Source: CAVXTT01 sp963764685
GTDB lineage: Bacteria; Bacteroidota; Ignavibacteria; Ignavibacteriales; Ignavibacteriaceae
Length of the DNA stretch: 64,000 nucleotides
Direction of reading: 5' to 3'
NCBI GenBank assembly: GCA_963764685.1
Contig: CAVXTT010000017.1
Coordinates: forward strand, 62,001-126,000
Shown here: piece after piece, positions 1 to 10,199 of the stretch
How positions within the stretch are numbered: position 1 is the first letter of the stretch
Layout of the letters: the number at the start of each line of letters is the position of its first letter
Made by a program: the position numbers and the translations under genes
Notes under the pieces: model-generated
Databases searched by the model: none
What the model saw: only the letters and a program-made list of their open reading frames with translations
Told to the model about the DNA's origin: nothing

Positions 1-52
1 AAGATAAATTTGTTCTAATTAATCCATAGTTTCATCAAAGAAAGGAAACAAA

Positions 53-1571
53 ATGAAACAAACAATACTGTTCCTTGCAGCTTTCTTGCTTTCTGCTGCA
101 ACTTTACAGTCACAAACCTATGATGTGACTTTTAAGGTTGATATGGGAGTAAAAGCTTTCGAGGGTCAATTTGATCCGGGTACTGATAATGTTTACGTTG
201 CCGGTAATTTTACCGACTGGGGTAACGGATGCTCTTCAAATGACAGATGCTGATGCTGATACAATTTATGAAACAACAGTTTCAGGATTTGCAGCAGACT
301 CAGTTCTTGCCTTTAAATTTATTTATGGCCTATCCGCAACCGGCGGAACCTGGGAAGAGTGATCCAAACAGGGATTATACAGTACCGGCCTCTAACAGCG
401 TCTTCCAGGCCTGGTTTGACAGAGATTCAATTTACACGGTAACTACCGACGGTATCATTCTTTTCTATGTTGATATGTCTGTAATGTCGGAAGTCGGTAT
501 TTTTGTAAATACCGAAGATTCTGTTCAAGTACGTGGAGCATTTAATGGATGGAATGACAGTGATCCTGCACGATCAAAGATGAGTTCAGGACTTTGCTAA
601 TCCTGATGTACTGGTCGTTAAATGTAAGCTTTCGATAATTATGAAGTAGGAACAATCCAGGAATATAAATATTATGTTGATCTTGCTGATGTAGGTATCT
701 GGACAGACGGCTGGGAAAGACCTACTTCACGCGGCGGCGGTAACCGTCAGGTAATTTTTGAAGGTTCCAACACACAGGTTGCTCCATCATTATTACTATG
801 ATGATATCGAACCCTATATGGTTATCACCGGTGGTCAGAATCTTACCGGTAAATTCACTGTTGATATGACACCTGCTATGGATTCGAGCTCTGCAGGGTC
901 CGAATTATTTTGTTCCTGCTACCGATACTCTATACTGGATATCAGAACAGCCTACATTTCAGGTTACCCAGGGATTGGGCTGACAGACTTCGTGTACTTC
1001 CTTTAACCCGTGTAGGATCCACAAATGTTTATGAAGGCACTCTTTCAGTTGCAGGAACCTTCATTTAATACATTTCTTATACAGATTTGCATATGCCCAC
1101 TTTGATGGCACAAGCTTATTCACTTATATATGAAGATGCAGGATTCGGATCCTTTGCTTATAGTCCAGATATATGCCTATGACTGCACCGAGTATTTTCC
1201 CACAGCAGAATTATTCGTTCCCGCAGGATACCTGGATAAAAGAAGGTGAAAAACCTCAGGAACAGGAACCATTGGCTGTCAGGGAAATCGGAAAGCTTAA
1301 CTCCTGAGAAGTTTGATCTTGCTCAGAATTATCCAAATCCGTTTAACCCGTCAACAATGATCAGGTTCAGCGTACCGCAAGCCGGTATGGTTACCCTTAA
1401 AGTATTTAACGTTCTCGGCGAGGAAGTTACTACTTTAATTAACCGTGAACTTATCAGCGGTGTATATGAAGTTGAATTCAATGCTTCAGGATCTAAGCAT
1501 CAGGAATTTACTTCTATACCATTAACTCCGGTAATTACTCAGCAACAAAGAAGATGATGCTGATTAAGTAA
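53..1571 (+). CDS. T9SS-sorted secreted protein with repeated CBM-like modules, frame-broken
   Basis: The start at 53 follows an AAAGGAAAC ribosome site and gives a signal peptide (MKQTILFLAAFLLSAATLQS). The reading frame then moves several times (near 245, 600-760, 1010-1240 and 1500), but the pieces join. They show three copies of a module of the type VDM...VYVAGNFTDW / VDM...VQVRGAFNGW / VDM, resembling the E-set starch or glycogen binding fold of secreted Ignavibacteria proteins. A type A sorting tail follows, with AQNYPNPFNPST at about 1321-1356. The tail reads into the last frame shift; in the corrected frame it ends GNYSATKKMMLIK and stops at 1569-1571, the usual ending of such tails. 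It is probably exported by T9SS and surface-attached or released. Its ligand is unknown; starch-like glycan is an inference from the fold only. Confidence 0.7.
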
Positions 1572-1593
1572 AAAAGAATTTTATTTAAAATTC

Positions 1594-1625
1594 AAAAGCC
1601 GTCCCCTCAAAGGACGGCTTTTTTA
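1594..1625 (+). terminator. Rho-independent terminator after the T9SS gene
   Basis: A perfect stem AAAAGCCGTCC (1594-1604) / GGACGGCTTTT (1612-1622) with a 7-base loop runs into TTTT, 23 bases after the stop at 1571. It is a classic intrinsic terminator for the upstream gene. Confidence 0.85.
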
Positions 1626-1810
1626 TTTTACCTGAAGGCCCTTTATTAAATGCTGTTGAATCATTCTGCTTGCGGGGTGCCCATAAAGATGCAGGTGAAA
1701 ACACTTCTGCGAAGCGTTCCGATGCCAGGCAGATGGATCGATCTCCTACTGCATTCCTTGTTTACCCGGCGGAAGAGCGATTTTATATAATAATTAGAAC
1801 GAAATAAGAA

Positions 1811-3681
1811 TCAGCGGACAGCGGTTAACAACTGAGCACTAAGTCCTGCAGCTGTAGGAAATTGAGGGTTTATTCTGAGACATTCATCAATATGCTGCAA
1901 CGCCTTCTGGTAATCCTGTTTTTTTATGATATGCCCCTGCAATATTATACTGTACTTGTGCATCCTGAGGATTCTGCTGTCAGACTTTCTTCAAGGTAGT
2001 ATATTGCCTTATCTGTATTGTTCCTTGAAAGATAGATCGTTCCCAGCCATTTAGCAGAGAAGGCAGTTGGTTTTAATCTGTATGCTTTGTCGAGATAAAG
2101 GAATGCTCCGCCGAAATCCTGAAACTTCAGCAGCCCTGAAGCCGCAAGCTCATAGAACTCTGCTATAACAGGATATTGTGAGATAAGGACATCCATCTGT
2201 TGCATAAAGCTTTCTTTGTTTCCTGTTCTGAGATAAAACCCGGCCGCCTCCCTTTGGGCTTTTTCCCAGGTATAAGTTCCTTCTGCTACATTGAATCCAA
2301 TAGAATCAATTGCATTCTGCGGCAGCAGCAATTCCGTGTAGGTTAAGGGTATGCCGGAAGTCCTGTAGGGCCAGTCATTCTTAAGTACTTTTATCCTGTA
2401 GTCTGCTATTACTGAATCCAGCACTGAGAAATTAAAACGTGCTCTCGTAAGACTATCCTGGTATTCTTCATCCGGTAGCTTCTTTGCGGGGAGCAATTCC
2501 TTGTTACATAAATTATTAAAAAAAATATTCCCCATAAGGAAATAACCTTTTAGATTCGGGTGCAGATGATCAGTCATCAGATTATTTCCAATTATTCCAT
2601 TGGGACTGGCAGCCGCAAAGGCTGAATCAATATTAATCAGTGAGTAATTAAATTCTTTGCAAAGCTCCTTAAGGGTTTCATTTATTTCTTCAGGTGCCCG
2701 GAATCTTAATGCATCAAGCTCTTTTGCATATCTATAGAGCGAATCTGCTTCTTTAAAGTTGCCGGAATTGTATTCCCTGATAGCAGTGTTAAAAACAGTG
2801 TCTGCTCTTGGATACTTGTCATTTACAGATATAAATGGATATTGATCTTTATAATTACAGGTGAGATTGCCGCATAAAATCTTAATATTATTCTCTTTCG
2901 CCAGGCTGAATATTTCTTTCATATTCTCCCTGAACTGTTCTATTCCTTCATAATATGATTCTGAATTTAATGGAATATATTTGTCGCGAGCTATTCTCGA
3001 CATTAAAGTTCTCTCTTCCCCCCTTTGTTTATCACCGGTAAATACAACTGAAACAGAGTTTATAATGTTTCTGAGAAACTCAACTGTTTTTAACCTGTTA
3101 AGCTTAAGTACTAATTTTATCAATCCTCTTGAGGAACCGAAGGACTCAACTGATCCTACCCCGAGTGCCCCGTAATATTCGTTATGCCCTGTATATATTA
3201 ATACAACATCCGGCTTCTGCTCAATTACTCCCGGGAATAGATCTGCAAGCGTATAGCTGTTTATTGCCGTCATACTGATATTCACCACTTCGATATTCAG
3301 CTCAGGGTAGAAAAGCTCAAGTCTTTTTTTCAGATATCTTGAAAATGAACCTATAGGAAGGTAAGGATATCCTGCGGCGCTGCTTTCACCAAGTACAAAT
3401 ACTCTGAAGGCATTCGGCTTTTTTAACCTCATCAAATACATCCTGTATTGAGTAAGGCAATGATCCTGACGAAAAGAAATACCTGCGTGATATCTCAGGA
3501 TTAAGAATAAGCTTCCCTTCGTGAAGCAGGTATCCATTGCCGGTTATCTATACCATAGCCGAAAATACGCAGAGAGGTCTCGAGCAGTAACAAAGAACAG
3601 CAGTGGTATTAATACCAGTACCAGGTAAAACCAGAATGGTCGTTTCCTGCCGGCAGTTTCAGTTTGTTTTTCGGGCTTCAA
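1811..3681 (-). CDS. Membrane-anchored SGNH-family hydrolase with C-terminal TPRs (paralog A)
   Basis: This is a probable esterase or acyl-transfer enzyme acting on surface glycans. The central domain has SGNH blocks: GESSAAGYP (block I Ser), TGHNEYYG (block III Asn) and DHLHP (block V Asp/His). The C-terminal half is TPR-like. The longest open piece is 1945-3537. Upstream, in shifted frames, a transmembrane helix (FWFYLVLVLIPLLFF) and LLETSLRIFGYG match paralog B. The downstream frame shifts twice near 1925-1975, one of them an extra base in a run of seven T, and continues as TPR residues to a stop at 1811-1813. The start is uncertain; a TTG at 3681 overlaps the end of paralog B. Roughly 620 residues. 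It lies just downstream of its paralog and opposite a carbamoyltransferase cluster, which suggests polysaccharide decoration. Confidence 0.75.
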
Positions 3682-5647
3682 TTTTTTTAATTATCTCTAT
3701 AAGCTGCTTTTGAAGATCGAGTGCATCCTGGTTATTTTTATTCGACTTCAAGTGTAAGATTAACCTGCTCAAGCGCCTTCTGATATTCTTTATTCAATGC
3801 ATATGCACCAGCGAGATTATAATGCACCTGCGGATCTGTATTGTCGAACTTCCTGCTTGCTTCGAGATATTTTACAGCTTCTTTAACCTTTCCGATCGAT
3901 AATTGTATAATACCCAGCCATTTCGAAGAAAAGGCATCCGGTCTTAGGGCATAGTATTGGTTCAGGTAAGGCAGTGCCCTTTCAAACTGCATCCCCTCGA
4001 TAAGAGCTTTTGAGTAATTATATAATATTCAGGAACGAAAGGATACTGATCAATCACAACATCCATTTCCCTTACAAAATCTCTCGGATCTTTATCATCC
4101 AGATATTTCAATGCAAGCTGCCTGTGGGCTCTCTCCCAATCAAGCTTGCTGTCGACTACGAGCAGTGCGAGGGTATCTACATAATTTCGCGCATTTATTT
4201 CCTGTAAGTATTTCTCTTACCGGTTTGGGATGTTTGCACGTACGGCCAATCGCTTTTCAGAGTTATTATCCGGTACTTTGCAATTGTTGAATCGAGCTCT
4301 GAAAAATCATAATCGGATATAACGATACTGTCCTGCAGTTCACGCCGGTATATTCTTTTCCGCGGGAAGTAAATTATGCTTCATCATCCCTTCAAAGAAT
4401 ATTTTCCCGATTTTCTGATACCCTTCAAGTGTAGGATGCAGGTGGTCGGTCATAAACTCATTACCAATTATTCCTTCAGGAGCAAGATATCGGAAAGCGG
4501 AATCGATATCAGCCAGTATTAATTTTTTCTCTGCAGCCAGACTTCTTATAACATTATTTACTTCTTCCGGGGCACGGAATCTAAGGGCATCGAGGTCTTT
4601 GGCATAACGGAAAAGACAATCCGCCTTTTGCAATATTTTCTTTCCGTTCACTCACTGCCTGCTGATAGATCTCCCCGGCGGCAGGAAGATTTTTTCCTTT
4701 AGCGGATATAAACGGCGGCTGATCCTTTAAATTGCTTATCAGGGTACCTATTACAAAAGGAACCCCCGCATCATTTGCCATATCTGCTAATATCCTTATA
4801 TTCGCTCTGAACTGATCGATCCCGGCGTTAAATTTTTCTGAGTGAAGGATTATCTGCTGATCCTGAGCCATGCGCGACATCAGTGTTCCCCCTTTTTTCC
4901 TGCTGCTTTGAAAAGAGAGAAACAACTGAGTGGATTGTATTTCTGACCAGCTGGGTTGTCTTAAACTTATTCAGGTACAGCATTGTCTTTACTATTCCCC
5001 TGATACCCGCCAAGCGATTCAGCCGAGCCTATCCCTAGCGCGCCGTAATATTCATTATGTCCTGTATAACAGATTATAAGATCTGGCTTCTGATCAAGTA
5101 TACCGGGAAACAGATCCCGGAGTGTATAAGTGTTTATAGCAGCCATTGAAATATTTATTACTTCAATGTATCTGCCGGGGTTTATAAGCTGCAGTCTTTT
5201 CCTGATATACTTTCCAAAGGACCCGTTAGGCGAAAATGGATAACCTGCTGCACTGCTTTCTCCGATAATAAATATTCTAAAGGAATTGTCCGTCTTTACC
5301 TTATCGAATGCATCCCCGGAGGAGTATGGAATTCCTGCAGTGTTGTAAAAATATCTGTATGCAACATCGGGACTCAGTACAATTTTATCCCCCGGCACTT
5401 CTCTCCACTGCGAAAGATCGTGTCCGTAATTGAAAATTCTTAATCCCGCCTCAAGCAGAACAAAGAATAAAACCGGTATAAAGATCAGGATCAGATAAAA
5501 TATTGCAGCAGGACGAGTGGATGTTGTTTCTTTTAAGTATTCAATAACCTCATTTTCAGGGACATTCAGCTCTTCAGCAATTTTCTTTGAAGATTTCTTC
5601 CCCTTAAGCTTATCGATCCATTTTTTCTGTTTATTGGTAAGAGTCAC
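3659..5647 (-). CDS. Membrane-anchored SGNH-family hydrolase with C-terminal TPRs (paralog B)
   Basis: Same architecture as its downstream neighbour and probably its duplicate. Residues 1-40 look like a cytoplasmic helix-turn-helix-like segment (KKSSKKIAEELNVPENEV). One membrane helix follows at about 46-66, then the hydrolase domain with GESSAAGYP, TGHNEYYG and DHLHP. TPR repeats form the C terminus. The frame is broken near 5000, 4900, 4620, 4000-4340 and 3745, but every piece aligns with paralog A. In the last corrected frame the protein ends in a helical tail and stops at 3659-3661, overlapping the start of paralog A, so the two are probably co-transcribed. About 660 residues. The substrate is unknown; deacylation or acyl transfer on an exopolysaccharide is an inference from family and context. 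Confidence 0.75.
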
Positions 5648-5830
5648 GTTATTTCAATTAGAATTGAGTCAAAAATAGAAAAAAACAGACAGAATATTAG
5701 CAGAAATCCTGATATAATCGGGCTTTCTTTAGTTATCCTATTTAAACTTTTGAAAATAAATTGGAAAAATTTCTAAAAAAGCCCTACATAAAACCTTTAT
5801 GGTCACTATTGCCTTATTTTTATACCCCTA

Positions 5831-5885
5831 TTGCAGTAAGGCTATGATAAAGCGGCAGTAGGGAGATAGTAAGGTGATAGTAGGG
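5831..5885. repeat. Degenerate 11-bp tandem repeat, five units
   Basis: Consecutive 11-mers TTGCAGTAAGG, CTATGATAAAG, CGGCAGTAGGG, AGATAGTAAGG and TGATAGTAGGG occupy exactly 55 bases. The unit AGATAGTAAGG recurs identically at 32623-32633, where it also sits in an 11-bp ladder, so this is a dispersed intergenic repeat family. Confidence 0.7.
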
Positions 5886-5950
5886 CTTTTAGCTAAATTT
5901 TTATATTATAATTTCAATTTCTTTATTGATTGAGTACAAAAATAGTAGGA

Positions 5951-6045
5951 ACAACCTGACCTGAGAGAAACCAGTCGTATGATATTACGCAACAGGTTGT
6001 CGTTCTGAAATAACAAGGAAATCCCGTACGGTTAGCCTGGTCAGG
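5951..6045. other. Nested inverted repeats, possible structured leader
   Basis: ACAACCTG (5951-5958) pairs with CAGGTTGT (5993-6000). Alternatively CCTGACC (5955-5961) pairs with GGTCAGG (6039-6045). A small palindrome CCGTACGG lies near 6024. The two pairings are mutually exclusive, and the element ends about 110 bases before the carbamoyltransferase start. It could be a folded leader RNA or a decayed palindromic repeat. No known RNA family was recognised. Confidence 0.25.
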
Positions 6046-6156
6046 ACGACCTGTCCGTAAAGTACCACTTTCAGCATTTTATCGAATCCGAATGCCTTTG
6101 TTTGTTATTTTCCATTACTCTAACTTTGCATTCAAATCAATCAAAATCTGTAAATA

Positions 6157-7976
6157 ATGTATATTCTCGGAATATCGGCATTCTATCACGATAGCGCAGC
6201 CTGCATTATAAAGGATGGCGATATTATTGCTGCAGCCCAGGAGGAAAGGTTTACCAGGAAAAAGCACGACTATAATTTCCCGGTAAATGCTATAAACTAC
6301 TGCCTTAAGGAAGCAGGTATTACTCCTTCTGAACTTGCATATACTGCATTTTATGATAAGCCGTTCCTGAAATTCGAACGTATACTGGAAACTTATCTCG
6401 CTTATGCACCCGTTGGCATAAATTCATTTATTAAAGCTATTCCTCTATGGATAAAACAGAAGCTTTGGATGAAGGAGCTTATAAAAGAGAAGCTGGGATA
6501 CGAAGGGAAGGTGCTCTTTCCCGAACACCACGAATCGCACGCTGCCTCTGCTTTTTATCCTTCACCATTTAAGGAAGCTGCAATTTTAACAATGGACGGG
6601 GTGGGGGAGTGGACAACTTCAAGCTACGGTATCGGGAAAGGAAATAAGATCGAGCTTTGGGCTGATATAAAGTTCCCTCATTCACTCGGACTTCTCTATT
6701 CTGCAATGACCTACTACACCGGCTTCAAAGTAAATTCCGGTGAATATAAAGTAATGGGACTTGCTCCTTATGGTAATCCTGTTTATAAAGATATTATCCT
6801 CAAAGAACTGATCGATGTTAAAGAGGACGGCTCCTTCAGGATGAATATGGATTATTTTAATTATGCTGCAGGACTGACAATGACAAATGAAAAATTCCAT
6901 AAGCTGTTCGGAGGTCCTCCCAGAGTGCCTGAAACAAAACTTACACAGAAAGAAATGGATATTGCCCGCTCGGTTCAGGATGTTACTGAAGAAATAGTGC
7001 TGAAAATGGGAAAGCATCTTAAAAAAGAAACAGGAATGGAGAATCTTGCCCTTGCCGGCGGTGTTGCTCTTAATTGTGTTGCAAATGGTAAGCTGCTTAA
7101 GGAGAATATTTTTAAGAATATGTGGATACAGCCTGCTGCAGGAGATGCCGGCGGAGCTGTGGGTGCAGCTTTATCTGTCTGGTATATGTATTTAAATAAT
7201 CCGCGCAGGGTAAATGAGGAGCAGGATTCACAGAAAGGATCTTATCTTGGTCCTGAATATGACAGGAAAGAAATACTGGAATTTCTGAATAAGAATGAAA
7301 TTATTTATAAAGAAGTAACTGATGATGAGCTTATTGAACAGACAGCCGATCTGATAAATGATGAAAAGGTTATCGGATGGTTCCAGGGAAGAATGGAATT
7401 CGGACCCAGGGCTCTTGGCTCAAGGACAATTATCGGTGATGCCCGCTCTGCTAAAATGCAGGCGGTGATGAATATTAAAATAAAGTTCAGGGAAGGCTTC
7501 CGTCCTTTTGCTCCTTCGGTATTGTATGAAAATGTAAATGAATATTTTGATATGACAATGCGAGAAGTCCTTATATGCTGCTCGTTGCCGATATAAAGGA
7601 TGAGCACAAAAGACCAATGAATGATAATGAACAAAAGCTATGGGGAATCGATAAACTTAATATTGTCCGTTCTGATATTCCCGCGGTAACACACGTAGAT
7701 TATTCTGCAAGAATACAGACCGTGCATAAGGAAACAAATCCACTTTATCATAAACTTATCTCCCGATTCAATGAAAAATACGGATGTGCCGTAATAATCA
7801 ATACTTCTTTTAATGTAAGAGGGGAGCCTATTGTATGCACTCCTGCTGATGCCTATAAGTGCTTTATGAGGACCAATATGGATTACCTCGTAATGGGAAA
7901 TTTTATTATTGAAAAAGAACGGCAGGCACCGCTGAAACAGGACAGCGACTGGAAAAAGGAATTTGAACTTGATTAA
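6157..7976 (+). CDS. Carbamoyltransferase (NodU/CmcH/TobZ family)
   Basis: Carbamoylates a hydroxyl on a sugar or secondary metabolite using carbamoyl phosphate and ATP. The N terminus (MYILGISAFYHDSAA) and HHESHAASAF are typical of the Kae1-like domain that forms carbamoyladenylate. LAGGVALNCVANGK and QGRMEFGPRALGSRTI mark the rest of that domain and the start of the C-terminal domain, which continues with INTSFNVRGEPI. The frame changes once near 7567. A single missing A there would restore ESPYMLLVADI, the normal family sequence. Full length about 606 residues. It is followed by an SxtJ-like and a DUF5989 gene, a neighbourhood usual for this family in surface-polysaccharide loci, so a glycan acceptor is more likely than an antibiotic. 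Confidence 0.9.
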
Positions 7977-8385
7977 AGAAGAAATTAAGCTGATCAAAGA
8001 AACTCAAGCCGATCTTAAGAAGTTCGGATTAACCGTCGGGACAGTACTTTTTCTCATTGGTGCGCTGTTATTGTATCTTGGAAAAAACAGCAGTGCTTAT
8101 TTCATTGCCCCGGGAGTGGTATTACTTTGGGCTGGATTTATGTATCCGGAGATCCTTAAACCGTTAAATAAAATATGGATGACCCTGGCAATTTTACTCG
8201 GATGGGTGATGACACGGGTTATTCTTATTGTTCTGTTCTATCTTGTCATCACTCCGATAGGGTTTTTAGCAAAGATATTCAGAAAGGAGTTTCTTAAATT
8301 AGGATACGATAAATCTGCCGCTTCATACTGGGAGCCAAGAAGCAAAAGAACAACCGATCCGGCAGAATATGAAAGACAATTTTGA
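7963..8385 (+). CDS. SxtJ-like small membrane protein
   Basis: A 140-residue protein with three or more hydrophobic helices (VGTVLFLIGALLLYLG; FIAPGVVLLWAGFMY; MTLAILLGWVMTRVILIVLF) and a polar tail ending in SKRTTDPAEYERQF. This matches the SxtJ family that habitually follows carbamoyltransferases. The start is a TTG at 7963 overlapping the end of the upstream gene by 14 bases; a slightly later start is possible. The overlap implies translational coupling. Molecular role unknown; it presumably anchors or assists the carbamoyl-transfer machinery at the inner membrane. Confidence 0.75.
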   Translation: MNLIKEEIKLIKETQADLKKFGLTVGTVLFLIGALLLYLGKNSSAYFIAPGVVLLWAGFMYPEILKPLNKIWMTLAILLGWVMTRVILIVLFYLVITPIGFLAKIFRKEFLKLGYDKSAASYWEPRSKRTTDPAEYERQF

Positions 8386-8392
8386 GGTATAA

Positions 8393-8551
8393 ATGAGCAA
8401 GTTATCGATCATAAGCGAACTGTGGCAATTTCTGAGAGTAAGAAAGAAATGGTGGCTGGCACCTATCCTTATCCTGCTTCTTCTGCTGGGTGCCCTGATT
8501 GTATTAACGCAGGGATCGGCGCTTGCTCCTTTTATCTATGCAATCTTTTAA
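8393..8551 (+). CDS. DUF5989 family miniprotein
   Basis: A 52-residue ORF, ATG at 8393, seven bases after the SxtJ stop. It begins MSKLSIISELWQFLRVRKKW and has one strong membrane helix (WLAPILILLLLLGALIVL), then a short tail ending FIYAIF. The sequence ELWQFLRVRKKWWL and the size match DUF5989, repeatedly found beside SxtJ and carbamoyltransferase genes. Its role is unknown. Conservation of position suggests it is a subunit of the same membrane complex. Confidence 0.75.
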   Translation: MSKLSIISELWQFLRVRKKWWLAPILILLLLLGALIVLTQGSALAPFIYAIF

Positions 8552-8557
8552 TGACTG

Positions 8558-8710
8558 ATGGCTGCCTCAGAAAAAATAACTGTTGAGAAAAAAAAGAAAA
8601 GGATACCTGTCCCTAAGAAACCTCCCAAAACAGAACCTCCCAAATCTGCATACGACAGGAAAAAAGAGAAAGATAAACTTCGTAAGAAGGGGAGCATAAA
8701 CGGAAATTGA
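8558..8710 (+). CDS. Small Lys/Pro-rich basic protein
   Basis: A 50-residue ORF starting at 8558, six bases after the DUF5989 stop. It is extremely basic, with KKKKR and KKPPK runs, and shows no membrane segment or recognisable domain. It overlaps the TTG start of the next gene by four bases (8707-8710), so it sits inside a tightly packed operon, the main support for it being real. Function unknown; a cytoplasmic partner for acidic membranes or nucleotides would be speculation. Confidence 0.5.
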   Translation: MAASEKITVEKKKKRIPVPKKPPKTEPPKSAYDRKKEKDKLRKKGSINGN

Positions 8711-9521
8711 AAGTTTCCCTTGTAATCTCTTTCTATAACAAAATTAATTTTCTTGAACTTAGTACTGGCAGGACTTGAGCGTCAAACATTCAGTGACTTT
8801 GAAATTATTATTGCAGATGACGGCTCATCTCCTGAAGCAGTTAAACAAATTGAATCTCTTTCAGGAAAGATCAGTTATCCTCTTGTACATCTCTGGCAGG
8901 AGGATAAAGGATTCCGCAAGAATATGATCCTGAATAAGGCTGTTGAATCTTCTTCAACTAATTTCCTGATATTTATCGATGGCGACTGCATTCCTCACTC
9001 TGAATTTATTAAAGAACATTATATCAACAAAAGAGATAATTACTGTTTTACCGGTAGAAGAGTAAACCTCTCTTCCAAAATCTCCGATCGGCTTAATTAT
9101 GAGAACGTCAGGAATGGTATTCTGGAAAAGAACACTTTGCTGTTAACTGATGGACTATTCGGCAGCTCTGTTGATGTGGAGAAAGGTATCTACTTCAAAA
9201 GCAGAACGCTGAGGAATATTTTCAACAAGAAGAAAAGGGGACTGCTGGGAAGTAACTTTTCAATTCATAAATCAGATATGCTTTCCATAAATGGTTTCGA
9301 CGAAAGATATACTGCACCCTCTATCGGGGAGGATTCGGATATTCAGTACAGGCTTGAGTTAAACGGATTAAAGATCGGCTCTCTGAATAATATGGCAATT
9401 CAATATCATCTCTATCATAAGACTCCTTGAGCGCCCCCAGCGCAACCTGGATTTATTTGAGGAAGTTAAGAAAAGTGGGATTTCCTTTACGCCCTACGGG
9501 ATAAGAAAATTTACCACATAG
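8707..9521 (+). CDS. Family 2 glycosyltransferase
   Basis: Transfers a sugar from a nucleotide donor in surface-glycan assembly. A TTG at 8707 starts KVSLVISFYNKINFLEL. One extra A near 8760 then shifts the frame, and the protein continues through ERQTFSDFEIIIADDGSSPE (GT-A fold, donor-binding DDGS) and IFIDGDCIPH (the DxD-like metal site region). GFDERYTAPSIGEDSDIQYR is the usual acceptor-side motif. A second shift near 9425 restores the C terminus LLERPQRNLDLFEEVKK, ending at 9519-9521. About 270 residues after repair. It is the last gene of the carbamoyltransferase cluster and overlaps the preceding miniprotein gene by four bases. Confidence 0.8.
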
Positions 9522-9555
9522 AAAGGCCTGGACATTTCTTCATCTATGTGTCCTT

Positions 9556-9599
9556 ATGTGCCTAATGTGGTAAAAAAACAGAAACCACATTAGGCACAT
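9556..9599. repeat. 16-bp perfect inverted repeat
   Basis: ATGTGCCTAATGTGGT (9556-9571) and ACCACATTAGGCACAT (9584-9599) are exact reverse complements with a 12-base A-rich loop, 35 bases after the GT2 stop. There is no T-tract after it. The same word CACATTAGG recurs just downstream (near 9606) and in a tandem array at about 11791-11818, so it belongs to a dispersed 9-10 bp repeat family rather than being a simple terminator. Confidence 0.65.
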
Positions 9600-9726
9600 T
9601 AACTCACATTAGGTTGCTATCTTCCTCACGTCCGCACTTTTTTTTGTTACCCACTATTGACACGAATACCATCTTACTTTATATTTCTAACCCTAATTGG
9701 CTCAATAACTTAAATAATTAAGGTAA

Positions 9727-10178
9727 ATGATGCTGGATGACTTAGATTATAAAATATTAAAGATTCTTCAGCACAGTGGGAGGACTAAAAGAAATGAACT
9801 TGCTGAGAGTGTCGGGTTATCAATTCCCTCGGTTAGTGAGCGTCTTCATAAACTGGAGCAGAAGGGGATAATTGAAGGATATTATGCAAAGCTTAATAAA
9901 AAGGCATTCGGATTGGATATAATGGCATATATCCACGTTAATATGGAATCATCCAAACATTATAAAGATCTTGTAAGCCGGGTAATGAAAATGCCGCAGA
10001 TACATGGAGTGCCATTCAATTCTGGGGGAGGGTTCCCATTTACTGAAGGCAGTTGTTAAAAATACAGAAGCCCTTGGAAAAACTGCTTGGAAAAATTCAG
10101 GCCTGGCCGGGAGTGGTTTCGACAAAAACAACTTTTATTCTTTCGACGATAAAAGAAACAACAGAGATTGATATTTAA
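9727..10178 (+). CDS. Lrp/AsnC family transcriptional regulator
   Basis: A DNA-binding regulator of amino acid or nitrogen metabolism. The N-terminal winged helix is clear: DDLDYKILKILQHSGRTKRN, then ELAESVGLSIPSVSERLHKL, then KGIIEGYYAKLN. The RAM ligand domain (AYIHVNM..) follows. The frame shifts near 10005 and 10075. After repair the C terminus reads ILECHSILGEGSHLLKAVVK and ends STIKETTEIDI at 10176-10178. About 150 residues, the normal Lrp size. It sits 21 bases upstream of glutamine synthetase in the same direction, which suggests that it regulates or is co-regulated with glnA. Confidence 0.85.
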
Positions 10179-10199
10179 ATTAACAAAAAGGAAAGATCT

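Larger units (their letters stand above)
5648..6156. other. Intergenic region between divergent SGNH and carbamoyltransferase genes
   Basis: These 509 bases should hold promoters for both directions. No convincing gene was found. The AT-rich first half contains an 11-bp tandem repeat (5831-5885). The second half contains nested inverted repeats (5951-6045). No promoter could be placed with confidence. Confidence 0.5.

Noticed and set aside
9556..9599. Inverted repeat considered as terminator of the glycosyltransferase gene
   Set aside because: No T-tract follows and the arms belong to a repeat family present elsewhere.
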